Source of the DNA: Plasmopara viticola
Taxonomy: Eukaryota; Oomycota; Peronosporomycetes; Peronosporales; Peronosporaceae
DNA: 64,000 nt
Assembly: GCA_001695595.3 (NCBI GenBank)
Contig: MBPM02000131.1
Span: forward strand, 62,001 to 126,000
Direction of reading: 5' to 3'
Of this stretch, positions 54,360-62,711 are shown one piece after another (positions within the stretch are counted from its first letter, which is position 1; each line of letters begins with the position of its first letter). Made by a program: the position numbers and the translations under genes. The notes beneath the pieces were generated by a model, which saw nothing but the letters and a program-made list of their open reading frames with translations, was not told the DNA's origin and searched no databases.

Positions 54360-56385
54360 TCCTTTCGATGTTTCTACACGTGTACAGACGCAGTAGAGCC
54401 GCAAGTTGGCAAATAGAACCTCGGTCAAAGCGCTAAGATACCGTATGGCCATCGATCTGAGTTTTTTTATCTTCTTAGTTGTGCTCAGACGTGCTGAGAC
54501 GACCTACTGTCGAACAATGTCTCGCTTGAAGCGTGGAGCCTCGGTATAGCTCGGATCAATCTCGTCTATCTTTCTATATGTGCGCAGACGTTGTAGAACC
54601 ACAGCTTCTCAGAAACGACTCGTTTCAAGCGCTTTGACATACAAAGGCCATCTGGCAGTCCTGTCAAACTTTCTATACATGTGTAGACGCAGTAGAGCCA
54701 CAAATTGAAAAAAACAATACTCGATCCAAGTGCAAAGATTTCGTATGGCCATCAATTCATTCTTTCTGCTGAGCCAACCACCTGTCGAACAATGTCTCGC
54801 TTAAAGCGCTAAAACTTGGTATAGTTCGGATCAATCTTTTCTATAAATCTATACGCTCGCAGACGCCCTGGAGCCACAACTTTTCAAAAACGACTCATTT
54901 CAAAAGCTTAGACATCACAAGTTCATCTCTCAAAGCTTTTGAACTTTCTATACGTGTGCAGACGCAGTAGAGGTACGACTTTGCAGATAAATACTCGATC
55001 AAAGCACTAAGACATCGTATGGCCATCGATCCGTCTTTTCTATCTTCTTAGTTGTGCTCCGACGTGCTTAGACAACAACCAGGCAAAAAATGTCTCGCTT
55101 GAAGCGTTAAGACTATGTTAAGCCATCAAACGATCCAGTCTAAGTTTTCTTCGTGCAATGAAGCACTAGAGCCACAGCTTATCAAAAAACGACTCGCCTC
55201 ACGCTCAAACATTCCAAAGCCATCTGTCAGTTCTTTGAACTTTCTTTACGTGTGCAGACGCAGTAGAGCCATAACGTGGGAAATAAATACTCGATCAAAG
55301 GGCTAAGATAACGGATGGCTCTTGATATGTCCTTTCTATCTTCTTAGTTGTCTCAGACGTGCTGAGACAACAACCTGTCAGACAATGTCTCCCCTAAAGC
55401 GCTAAGACTTGAAATAGCCATCGGTCAATTTCGTCTATCTTTCTTTGCGTGCGCAGAAACACTAGAGCCCTAACTTTTCGGAAAACGACTCGTTTAAAGC
55501 ACTTAGACATCCCAAGACCATCAGTCAGTCTTTTCTATATCTCTTACTGTGTGAAGACGCAGTAGAGCCGCAAGTCGGCAAATAAATACTCGGTCAAAGC
55601 ACTAAGATATCGCATGGCCGTCGATCCGTCTTTTCTATCTCCTTAGTTGTGCTCCTACGTGCTGAGACAACAACATGTCTCGCTTAAAACGCTAAGACTA
55701 TGTATAGCCATCATACGATCATGTCTAAGTTTTCTTCGTGCAATGAGACACTAGAGCCACAACTTAACAAAAAACGACTCGCCTCACGCGCTAAGACATC
55801 CTAAGGTCATCCGTCAGTCCTATTGACCTTTCTTTGCGTGTGCAGACGCAGTAGAGCCACAACTTTGCATTTAAATACTCGATTAAAGCGCTACGATATC
55901 GGATGGGTCTTGGTCCGTCCTTTCTATCTTCTTAATTGTCTCAGACGTGCTGAGACAACAACCTGTCGAATGATGTCTCGCTTGAAGCGCTAAGACTTGG
56001 AAAAGCCATTGGTCAATCTCGTCTATCTTTCTCTACGTGCGCAGACGCACTAGAGCTCCACCTTTAAGAAAAAACTCGTTTCAAGCCCTTAGACATCCCA
56101 AGACCATCTGTCGGTCTTTGCGATATTGTTTAAGTGTAAAGACGCAGTAGAGTCGCTAGTTGGCAAGCAAATACTCGATCAAAGCGCTCATATATTGAAT
56201 GGCCATCGATCCGTCCTTTCTATCTTCTTGCTTGTGCTCAGACGGGCTGAGACAACACCCTGGCGAAGTATGTCTAGCCTAAAGCGCTAAGACTTCGTGT
56301 AAGCCATCATTCGATCCTGCCTATTGTTCTCTAGCTGCAAAGACGCACTAGAGCCGCAATTTACCAAAAAACGACTCATGTAGCC
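54360..56385 (-). repeat. Old, highly diverged inverted satellite at array edge
   Basis: The sequence is a distant minus-strand relative of the main satellite. The phrase GTGCAGACGCAGTAGAGCCA recurs near 54377, 54677, 54952, 55250, 55550 and 55846, and matches the reverse of the A/C core. Two other monomer types (near 54482, GTGCTCAGACGTGCTGAGAC; near 54578, GTGCGCAGACGTTGTAGAAC) alternate with it, so a trimer of about 300 bp is preserved. The array ends at about 56385 (last match AAAAAACGACTCATG), after which no monomer can be seen. Confidence 0.85.
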
Positions 56386-56595
56386 AGCCACACACCCTTA
56401 TACTAACGCCACATTCATATGAGTGTAATAAAATCTGTTTAACTAAAGCCACTCTCATCCCTTACTTTGACCAATAAAATCACAGCTACACGAGCATTGT
56501 ATGAAATATTTGACAATCTTTCAGAGATTTTTGTTAAAATTACTATCTATAACACGTCCTGGCAAGGATATTGGCGACAGGAGTAACTCAAATCA
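56386..56595. other. Non-repetitive spacer between satellite and first coding relic
   Basis: About 210 bp of AT-rich unique-looking sequence. No satellite monomer, open frame or RNA gene is visible. It ends with TCACACTTCAG, which could serve as a 3' splice site for the following open stretch. Confidence 0.6.
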
Positions 56596-57241
56596 CACTT
56601 CAGCGTGGTCGTCTACTATTTGAGATGGAAACGAGCTTCTAAAAGCAGAAGCATTAAGGGCCATCAGGCAGTACCTCTTCCAGAACGAGACCGACTTCAA
56701 TTGGCCCCTTTTCTTGGCTGTCACTGTGCCCGAAAGAGGCCAATGATTTGTTGTAACGAGACGCATCAATTAAATGGCAAAGATGCCCGTGAGTTAAGCG
56801 TTGCTGCCTTCACCGCCATGGATGCTGCACATGTGTCGCTCGAGTGTATAGAGGCTTTCGAAGTCTGGAAGACGGTGTTTCTGGACGTCGAGCCGAGTGA
56901 ACTAAACGAGTTCGTGTTGCCAGAGCAAGAAAAAACGAAAACCTTACAGCTTGCGTTCCGGGTAGTTGTGTGTTATTTTAAGGACGATCCTTTAAAGTTT
57001 ACGCATAGGTAAAAATAAAAGTGCACGCGACGGTTTAAGCTTAAAATCATGTAAACAAGTTTTGGTGAAAATTGCTGTCGTCCACCATGATATTCATTTT
57101 GTACTCTTCGAAATGTGTGCACCTACGACTGAGTCTACCGTTCACAAAAAAGATTACTCAATCATCCATACTTTCGAGCAATCTCAAGCTTTTGGCCGAG
57201 CTATCACAAGGCTAAAAGCTGGATTTGTCAAATTAAGGTGA
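56596..57241 (+). pseudogene. Frameshifted or spliced hypothetical coding sequence next to the array
   Basis: Two adjacent open frames look like one gene. Frame 1 (stop-free from 56587, stop at 57010-57012) encodes a stretch with features of real protein, including LECIEAFEVWKTVFLDVEPS and LPEQEKTKTLQLAFRVVV. Frame 2 is open from 56996 to a stop at 57239-57241 and encodes VKIAVVHHDIHFVLFEM and SQAFGRAITRLKAGFVKL. The frames overlap only in 56996-57009, so a single one-base shift there would join them. No ATG lies near the start of frame 1; the first in-frame ATG is at 56743, so an upstream exon or loss of the 5' end must be assumed. A spliced reading is possible (AG at 57008 followed by GTAAAA), but the obvious acceptors give a 31-nt intron or the wrong frame. 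I do not recognise the family. Position beside the satellite favours a decaying gene. Confidence 0.45.
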
Positions 57242-58204
57242 TGGCTACACCGAAAGGTGTGTGTCTAAACTGATGGCCTAACTGAAACACGGGTAGGTTT
57301 CGTTAGGGTATTTGCAGTAGCGTCATCTCGTTTACTTAACTGACACTTGTAAAGCGCTGTCACCACATCTTTACATCTGATTTTTGGTGGTTTCTTAATA
57401 TTCTCAATTTTGGATACGCATCGCCGTGTTTAAATATCGGCGTAAATTTTGGAGCCGAATGAACTCATGATCACCATCAACAGCAGATAAGGTCTGCTCA
57501 AGTGTTTAAAATTGTTTGTAGATCCGACACAAGAGCTAAAGCAGCTAGACCATTTTTGCGAGCTGCACTTCTTTCTTCGCTGGCAATATTCTCGACGTGT
57601 ACGAATACAGCAGCATATTTCATAGCGTGCTGAAGTTTTACCTATAAATCAGAAAAATCCCGATGCAGCAATTAAAAATACTAGGCACCACGTCAGCCGT
57701 GTAATAATACCAGTGAAGTAAGAATAAGAAGGATTAGTTTTCGTTTTACCAAGTAATTAAATTTAGAATAATAAACTTATCTGTCTGCAAGACTTTTTTT
57801 CTCGTCAGAATAAATTCTGTCGAAAATCGTAGCATCTGGCTGCATTCTTCTTAGTAGTGGCAACGTCCTTGATAGCTCCCAACAACGTGCAGTGCCCATC
57901 GTCCAGCTGTCCCCAAACAATCCCGTGCGTGCGCAAAATTATTTTATTCGGTTGACAGAATTTGTAGTAACAGTAACTATTATTACAAATGTCGGAGCGC
58001 CGGAAGTTTGAAGTTCAGTCCCCGCGGCTAGGTAGAATTGTTCTTTAGGCGTAGGGATTAGATGGGATTCGTTAAATATATGCAAAGGCAGCCAAAAATA
58101 GCTAATTCCCTTCAAATTATCTAATTTACCCTGATTTCGCTTAAACGCTGCCGCAAAAGGACGCGAGGAAAGACGCTTTGGGAGAGGCGACCCACGTAAC
58201 TTTT
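57242..58204. other. Intergenic region, one weak minus-strand exon-like frame
   Basis: Nearly 1 kb without a convincing gene. On the minus strand 57498-57623 encodes a 41-codon ATG-started frame (begins MKYAAVFVHVENIASEERSA) directly preceded by a CTTCAG acceptor-like site; it could be a terminal exon or chance. The non-ATG minus-strand open stretch at 57939-58217 overlaps the promoter of the next gene and is not believed. Confidence 0.4.
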
Positions 58205-58220
58205 GGTCAGAGTTCAATTT
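58205..58220 (+). promoter_or_regulatory. Oomycete-type Inr/FPR core promoter candidate
   Basis: GGTCAGAGTTCAATTT aligns without gaps to the oomycete core promoter consensus GCTCATTYYNCAWTTT, matching at about 12 of 16 positions, including the TCA of the initiator and the complete CAWTTT flanking element. It lies 26 bp upstream of the ATG at 58247, giving the short 5' leader usual in oomycetes. The central TTY is not matched, so the call is moderate. Confidence 0.55.
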
Positions 58221-58246
58221 ACTTCAAGCCCCGCACTGCCCTGAGA

Positions 58247-58744
58247 ATGGTGTCTTCCCCTTTACTATCTTCAACGTTGGATGCGTTAGCGCCGCCCTTT
58301 TACCCGTCTATGAACTGGCTTCCTGCGATTACGGACGACTATTACTTGGAGCGCCCGCACTCGCCAGGCAAGGCAGGCTTTGTGATCGCAGACCACGTGG
58401 AGACTATCTCCGACATTCCGGACGAGGAGCTTTTTGATCCCGCGTACTATCCCCTGACGGCCACTGAGATGTTGGAGCTGGAGCAAGTAGATGAAATCAA
58501 TGAGATTTTAGCTGAGTTGGACTTGATGGAGAGCCACGAGGAATTGCACTACAAGCTTAGCGAGAAGACGCGTGACCTTCGGTCTAGCTCTGACGTGGAT
58601 GCTGAGATTTACAACATCATGGCAAAGACTGCCAAATCAAAGAGCTTCTCGTCGAAACCGCAGACTTTTCTGCACAAGAAAACTACTTGTCACGCTAACA
58701 GAAACGGACGCCAAGCGTTGCACCAACCCCGTTCGATGAATTAG
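58247..58744 (+). CDS. PAM2-motif acidic protein (PABP-interacting, ERD15/PAIP2-like)
   Basis: A single-exon frame of 165 aa. The open frame extends upstream to 58178 only through non-ATG codons, so the first ATG at 58247, just after the promoter candidate, is taken as start. Residues 11-20, LDALAPPFYP, match the PAM2 signature L-x-x-x-A-x-x-F-x-P (key residues L11, A15, F18, P20). In PAIP1/2, eRF3, ataxin-2 and plant ERD15/CID proteins this motif binds the MLLE domain of cytoplasmic poly(A)-binding protein. Residues about 45-115 are acidic and probably helical (SDIPDEELFDPAYYPL, EMLELEQVDEINEILAELDL), and the last 40 residues are basic. Small size with N-terminal PAM2 and an acidic segment suggests a translation or mRNA-decay regulator, but no enzyme domain is present. 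The PAM2 match is seen directly; the role is inferred. Confidence 0.75.
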   Translation: MVSSPLLSSTLDALAPPFYPSMNWLPAITDDYYLERPHSPGKAGFVIADHVETISDIPDEELFDPAYYPLTATEMLELEQVDEINEILAELDLMESHEELHYKLSEKTRDLRSSSDVDAEIYNIMAKTAKSKSFSSKPQTFLHKKTTCHANRNGRQALHQPRSMN

Positions 58745-59245
58745 TTGCTCCATTTTTACCTCTAAAATGCGGCGGCACTCATGGGACACGCAATGGAGTG
58801 AGTGAACAACGTGATTTGCGACTGGGTGTGATGGCGTAGGCACATGCATTAATAACAAAAACTGCGCTCCATCGGAATTCTAATGATAAAAACGACCCAT
58901 CTACAGTGTAGCTCTGGGCTTAGATGCGCTTGAGGGTGCGTATGAGCTTGGACAACTACACACCATACAAACAGCATATACCTCGTGCTACAGGCAGTCG
59001 GTAAAAGGAGGATTTGACTGTGGTACTTTACCGGAAACTTTGGTGAAAGAAAGGAGAGTCAGCGTATTTTACGAACAATGAGCGGCGTGTTTATAGTATC
59101 GAGACTCGGGTTGACTCCTCTTTACGTCTTCAACTATTTGTAAATCGCAGTACGAGTGTATTATTTTAAGAAAAATCATAATAATGTAGGATGGAGCGAA
59201 TTTTAAGTTATTTTTCACTAGTTGATACGTGGGTATCTATCTAAT
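58745..59245. other. Intergenic region, nothing recognised
   Basis: About 500 bp downstream of the PAM2 gene. The minus-strand frame at 58637-58858 overlaps the 3' end of that gene antisense and is not believed. AT-rich stretches near 59160-59215 may hold 3' processing signals of the PAM2 gene, but none can be singled out. Confidence 0.5.
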
Positions 59246-59533
59246 CTACCAAGTGTGTCGGCTTAAATTAGCAACGCATGCTTGCCGATCTATGCGTCTG
59301 AAATTTTTAATTCGATCGAGATTAATTTCTTCCGCATAGCTTCTCATTGCAACCTCATTGTCAAGAAAACTGTCCAGCAATCCGCGGCTACTTGCTGCGT
59401 CGCAAAGTTTTGTCAGTTGGGACCAGAATTCAGCGCTCATTCGACCTTGTCGGCACCGTCGAAGGAACAGCTTTCTGGCGGCTAGACGATTGCGAATCAC
59501 GTGAAAGAACTGTACAATTACGCTAGGTGTCAT
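59246..59533 (-). CDS. Hypothetical 95-aa basic protein (weak)
   Basis: A minus-strand frame starting at ATG 59533 (open stretch continues upstream to about 59600 without ATG, so an upstream exon is possible). The product reads as plausible protein, with VIQFFHVIRNRLAARKLFLR-like amphipathic basic sequence at residues about 5-25 (exact start SVIVQFFHVIRNRLAARKLF) and an acidic stretch LLDSFLDNEVAMRSYAEEIN near residues 52-71. No family is recognised. It lies between the PAM2 and IQ genes, with no promoter evidence. It may be a relic or a chance frame; a plus-strand frame of 67 codons overlaps it. Confidence 0.3.
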   Translation of the reverse strand: MTPSVIVQFFHVIRNRLAARKLFLRRCRQGRMSAEFWSQLTKLCDAASSRGLLDSFLDNEVAMRSYAEEINLDRIKNFRRIDRQACVANLSRHTW

Positions 59534-59578
59534 GTCGATAGTAAATTGACGTCTGGGAAATGATGGACGACTCAGCAA

Positions 59579-60256
59579 TTCGAAGTGATGGCCAGATTAA
59601 ACAATTTGACTACTTCTCACTTTTTAGTCAGATGAATGCGAGCACATGTTTTACCTCTTTAAGTTGATTTAGTACTACCCATTCAAGTTGCTGTTAAAGC
59701 AAGAAAAATGATCCAATCGTCAGGTGGGAATTCTGGTGGACTTTTTGATTTTGCTGGGCGCACGAAAACTTTGCCGACGTCTTTGCTCTTGAATGACAAA
59801 TTTGCGATACTTCACGATTGTCTTTAATATCTGTGCGGGCGATTGTAAAATGACATACTTATGCATAAGTGATCATGGCGTAACTTTTCGAGAGTTGTAA
59901 GAGCACTCACGTGCTGTTGCAGTCTTAGCAATTGCAACAACAGCTGCACATCGATCTCGGCTACGATTGGCTGCCCGACCAATCGTAAAAACAGCGAGGA
60001 ACGTCTGGCAACACCTTGTATAGAATGACATTAGAGAGCACGTATATTAGATTTCAGAGGAATTTCTGGCCTTTTGCTATATTAGATTTTTGCGTATTTG
60101 CTGCGCTAAATTTAAATTACAAGCGTTTTAGGGATAAACATTTACATGTTGACGAGTTGGAAAAGGCGTTGAGACTCGTTTGTAGTGTTCATTGCCATGA
60201 ACATTACGCAGTGATAGTTTTCGCCAACGTGCTTTAAGCTGGAAGAGGACCAAGTG
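59579..60256. other. Upstream region of the IQ-motif gene
   Basis: No convincing gene. It contains a perfect 8-bp inverted repeat ACGATTGG (59963-59970) and CCAATCGT (59979-59986), giving CCAAT boxes on both strands about 270-290 bp upstream of the next ATG. An initiator-like GTTCATTGCC lies at 60187-60196. A 73-codon frame at 60016-60237 (ATG at 60025) is Cys/Phe-rich and probably chance, although a 5' exon of the IQ gene could lie in this area. Confidence 0.45.
60187..60196 (+). promoter_or_regulatory. Possible initiator (Inr) of the IQ gene
   Basis: GTTCATTGCC resembles the first part of the oomycete Inr (GCTCATTYYN) at 8 of 10 positions, 60 bp upstream of ATG 60257. The CAWTTT flanking element does not follow. 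Supporting evidence is only position and partial match. Confidence 0.3.
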
Positions 60257-62662
60257 ATGGCACTATATTATCAAAAAGACAAGGACGAGGAAGAACGACG
60301 AGCACTTGAGCGAGAGTTGGCGACAGAGTTGGCTGCATTATCCGATAATGATAATGAGAGTGCAGATGATGAGCCGGATGATTTGATCGACTACGTTCGC
60401 TTGGATCTCAATACGGTTTTAATGCAAGTGAAGGAGGATAAAGTTGACAGTCACGATGATTTGATAACTACACATTGGAATTTATTGCGTCAAAGTCTTG
60501 AACGAAGCGACTGCGAGTTTTTTCAACCATGTTATGAAAACTTGAAGGAATTTCGTACATTGATTTCTGATGATATTGTGCCGGCCGCACAAAGCGAGAA
60601 CCTAGAAGTACATTTAGATGAGGAATTCGGTGAGAGCAAGACGACCGTACAGGACGAGAAAGTAAATCAACCAAGTCTTAAGGATGATAATGTGGATAAA
60701 AATGATGAAGTTGTGTTTAGCAAGAGTATTCTTGTCAACGAGGGCGTTGAAAAGCGTACTGTTGATGGAAATTGTGCCACTCCAGATTGTATCAGTAAAA
60801 CGTTAACTCTACCTTTTGGTACTGACTTGATCGAATATCCGACACTTTCACGTACTACATTGGATCCCCATTCTCAAATGTCTTTGGATTTTCCGACTGA
60901 ATTTCTCTCGCCAATAGCTCAAGATTTCATTATTCATGATCAGAATCAAACGGTTGCTTCACAACACGAAGCTCGAGAATCGCGGCGTTTAAAAGCTCAA
61001 GCTCAATACGATAAGGAATGTACAGAAGCAGCGACTTTACTGCTGCAACTTGAAGAAGAATACAAAATTCAAGAGACGACCGCAGCCTTTTTACGACGGG
61101 AGACTCAAGAGCGATCGTTCTTGGCTCTAGAAGAGATTCGTAGTCGGCACGTTGCCATTGCGGAGCGCGAAGTATTCGAATGTGCACTGATGTCTTTGAT
61201 TGATGAAGAATCGAAACAATTTGAACTTGAAACGGCTCGTCTTGAACGAGAACTTGATCTCATGGATACAGAAGATCAAGCTGAAAAAGATCGAATCCGA
61301 GCATTTTCTCAGTGGCAAGAAAGCGTGGCTCGACAATGTTTTCATCTAGTGTTAATGGCTCTGATAGAGTATCATCAAAATCGGCAAGAATGGTTGGAAC
61401 AGGAGATTAAGCGTGAGCGTTGCGAATGTGTGCAAATGCGAGCTGAAGAATTATTGGTACGACGAGTGATAATTGACAATCATGTGCGTGCAGAAAATCG
61501 CATGCAAATGGAAGAGGAAGATTTTTTGGCAAAGTTGATGGAAGTTTGGATCCAAAAAAGGAAAGTGGAAGAGAATTCTCGAGAATCTGACAATCAAAAA
61601 AGGATGCAAATTGAAGAGGTTCAAACACGTGCTGCATGGGCTTTTCTTGTTTATTTACAGCACGAGACAGAACGTCATGCGTGTTTTGCCATGGAACAAG
61701 AAGAAACGTTTAGTCGCAATGCGTGGACGTTTTGGAATCAAGTTGAAAGAGCGGAACAGGAGCGACAACGCTTGGAAACTCTTTGCAGTTTGCAACGACT
61801 TGGACGAATCATTGAGCAACATCAAGTTATACAGTTTTATTCAAAATGGAAGAGATGGCACGAGCAGGAGAAGGACAACAAGCGGTTCAATGCAGCGAAA
61901 CGTATCCAATCGTGGTTACGAGAGACCTTGCAACACTTTGAGGCTTCGCTCTTGTCTGTAAATATCAGTGATGACGAGTTGGGTGTATGTATCATGGATG
62001 AAGCTGATGAGAATGGCGAGATCCAGATTGCCATGACAGCGAAAAGTCAAGACGCGGCACTTCGTTTACAGTCAACCTTTCGTGGGTTCCATGTGCGACG
62101 GAAGTTTGCAAATGCCTTGTCGCTTGCTCAAGAGGTTGAAGCTACTGAAGATGAAGATGGCATGCTTGCCGTCAAGTTGGACGACTTTATCCAACCGCCA
62201 CCGGAATTAGTGGAGGGGTGGGAGGACCCCGTCTTGCCTCTCCCGTCCGCTCTTTGCCAACGCCCAGCACTCCAAGACCAAGTCAAAGTCGATGTTGAAA
62301 CTACACATGAAACGATATGTGCAAATGAATTTAGGCGGTCGAACGTTGAGGCTCCTGCAAACTTGGCCGCAACCTTGTGGAACAAGATGAAGCGTGTCAA
62401 GCAACGTCAGCAACACTCCCATCAGGAACGTCAACGCGAACGAGATCCCCTCTATCGAGTCTCAAAATTACTCAACCGCAAGAAATCCTCGACGTGCAGG
62501 ATCGAGAAGAAAAGCAACCAGAGCGATTGCGTTGATACACAAGGCCAGCAAACGACAACGTATGTTTCATGGTCCGTCACAACTACTGCAAAAAAGAAAT
62601 TAAAAGGAAAAGTGCCGTCAATGGTGGAGCGATTACGACGACAAACCATGGCGGAACGATGA
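60257..62662 (+). CDS. Coiled-coil protein with two IQ (calmodulin-binding) motifs
   Basis: An 801-aa single-exon frame from ATG 60257. The same frame is open upstream to 60218, and CTTTAAG before CTGGAAGAGG could be an acceptor, so an additional 5' exon is possible. Residues 1-45 are highly charged and acidic (EEERRALERELATELAAL). About 245-540 are Glu/Arg/Gln-rich with heptad-like spacing, interrupted by Trp and Cys, predicting a long coiled coil. The first IQ-like motif begins at about residue 546 (AAKRIQSWLRETLQHF); the second, a clear match (LQSTFRGFHVRRKF), lies at about 599-620. Then comes a Pro-rich segment (QPPPELVEGWEDPVLPLP) and a basic tail. IQ motifs usually bind calmodulin or related EF-hand proteins. 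The layout recalls the N-terminal part of LRR-and-IQ proteins such as LRRIQ1, but no leucine-rich repeats are present. A flagellar or cytoskeletal role is inference. It ends 49 bp from the convergent BART gene. Confidence 0.85.
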   Translation: MALYYQKDKDEEERRALERELATELAALSDNDNESADDEPDDLIDYVRLDLNTVLMQVKEDKVDSHDDLITTHWNLLRQSLERSDCEFFQPCYENLKEFRTLISDDIVPAAQSENLEVHLDEEFGESKTTVQDEKVNQPSLKDDNVDKNDEVVFSKSILVNEGVEKRTVDGNCATPDCISKTLTLPFGTDLIEYPTLSRTTLDPHSQMSLDFPTEFLSPIAQDFIIHDQNQTVASQHEARESRRLKAQAQYDKECTEAATLLLQLEEEYKIQETTAAFLRRETQERSFLALEEIRSRHVAIAEREVFECALMSLIDEESKQFELETARLERELDLMDTEDQAEKDRIRAFSQWQESVARQCFHLVLMALIEYHQNRQEWLEQEIKRERCECVQMRAEELLVRRVIIDNHVRAENRMQMEEEDFLAKLMEVWIQKRKVEENSRESDNQKRMQIEEVQTRAAWAFLVYLQHETERHACFAMEQEETFSRNAWTFWNQVERAEQERQRLETLCSLQRLGRIIEQHQVIQFYSKWKRWHEQEKDNKRFNAAKRIQSWLRETLQHFEASLLSVNISDDELGVCIMDEADENGEIQIAMTAKSQDAALRLQSTFRGFHVRRKFANALSLAQEVEATEDEDGMLAVKLDDFIQPPPELVEGWEDPVLPLPSALCQRPALQDQVKVDVETTHETICANEFRRSNVEAPANLAATLWNKMKRVKQRQQHSHQERQRERDPLYRVSKLLNRKKSSTCRIEKKSNQSDCVDTQGQQTTTYVSWSVTTTAKKKLKGKVPSMVERLRRQTMAER

Positions 62663-62711
62663 GGTCCTTAGATCTTTTATTATTTTTTGTAATTTATGCG
62701 ATTGCAAGAGA
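62663..62711. other. 49-bp convergent intergenic space
   Basis: Only 49 bp separate the TGA of the IQ gene (62660-62662) from the TAG of the minus-strand BART gene (62712-62714). The space is AT-rich (TTTTATTATTTTTTGTAATT at 62676-62695). The 3' untranslated regions of the two genes must overlap. Confidence 0.8.

Noticed and set aside
85..54452. More than eighty open frames of 60-134 codons in the satellite, some perfectly repeated (128, 86, 62 codons)
   Set aside because: They occur on both strands, translate the same monomer in different frames, start at arbitrary points and recur only because the DNA recurs. No codon-position bias or independent protein signature is seen.
1..56385. CRISPR array
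   Set aside because: The units are contiguous 100-bp monomers without spacers, far longer than CRISPR repeats, in a eukaryotic setting with introns.
1..56385. Ribosomal DNA intergenic spacer repeats
   Set aside because: No rRNA sequence is recognisable on either side, and the array adjoins protein-coding genes.
57939..58217. 92-codon minus-strand frame
   Set aside because: It begins with a non-ATG codon, covers the promoter and leader of the PAM2 gene antisense and has no recognisable feature.
58286..58858. Minus-strand frames at 58286-58486 and 58637-58858
   Set aside because: They overlap the PAM2 gene antisense and show no protein features.
60016..60237. 73-codon plus-strand frame upstream of the IQ gene
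   Set aside because: It lies in the presumed promoter and leader, has odd composition (Phe, Cys and His rich) and no match to a known family; kept only as a remark.
60468..62649. Several 60-116 codon frames inside the IQ gene (both strands)
   Set aside because: They are shadows of the 801-aa coding frame.
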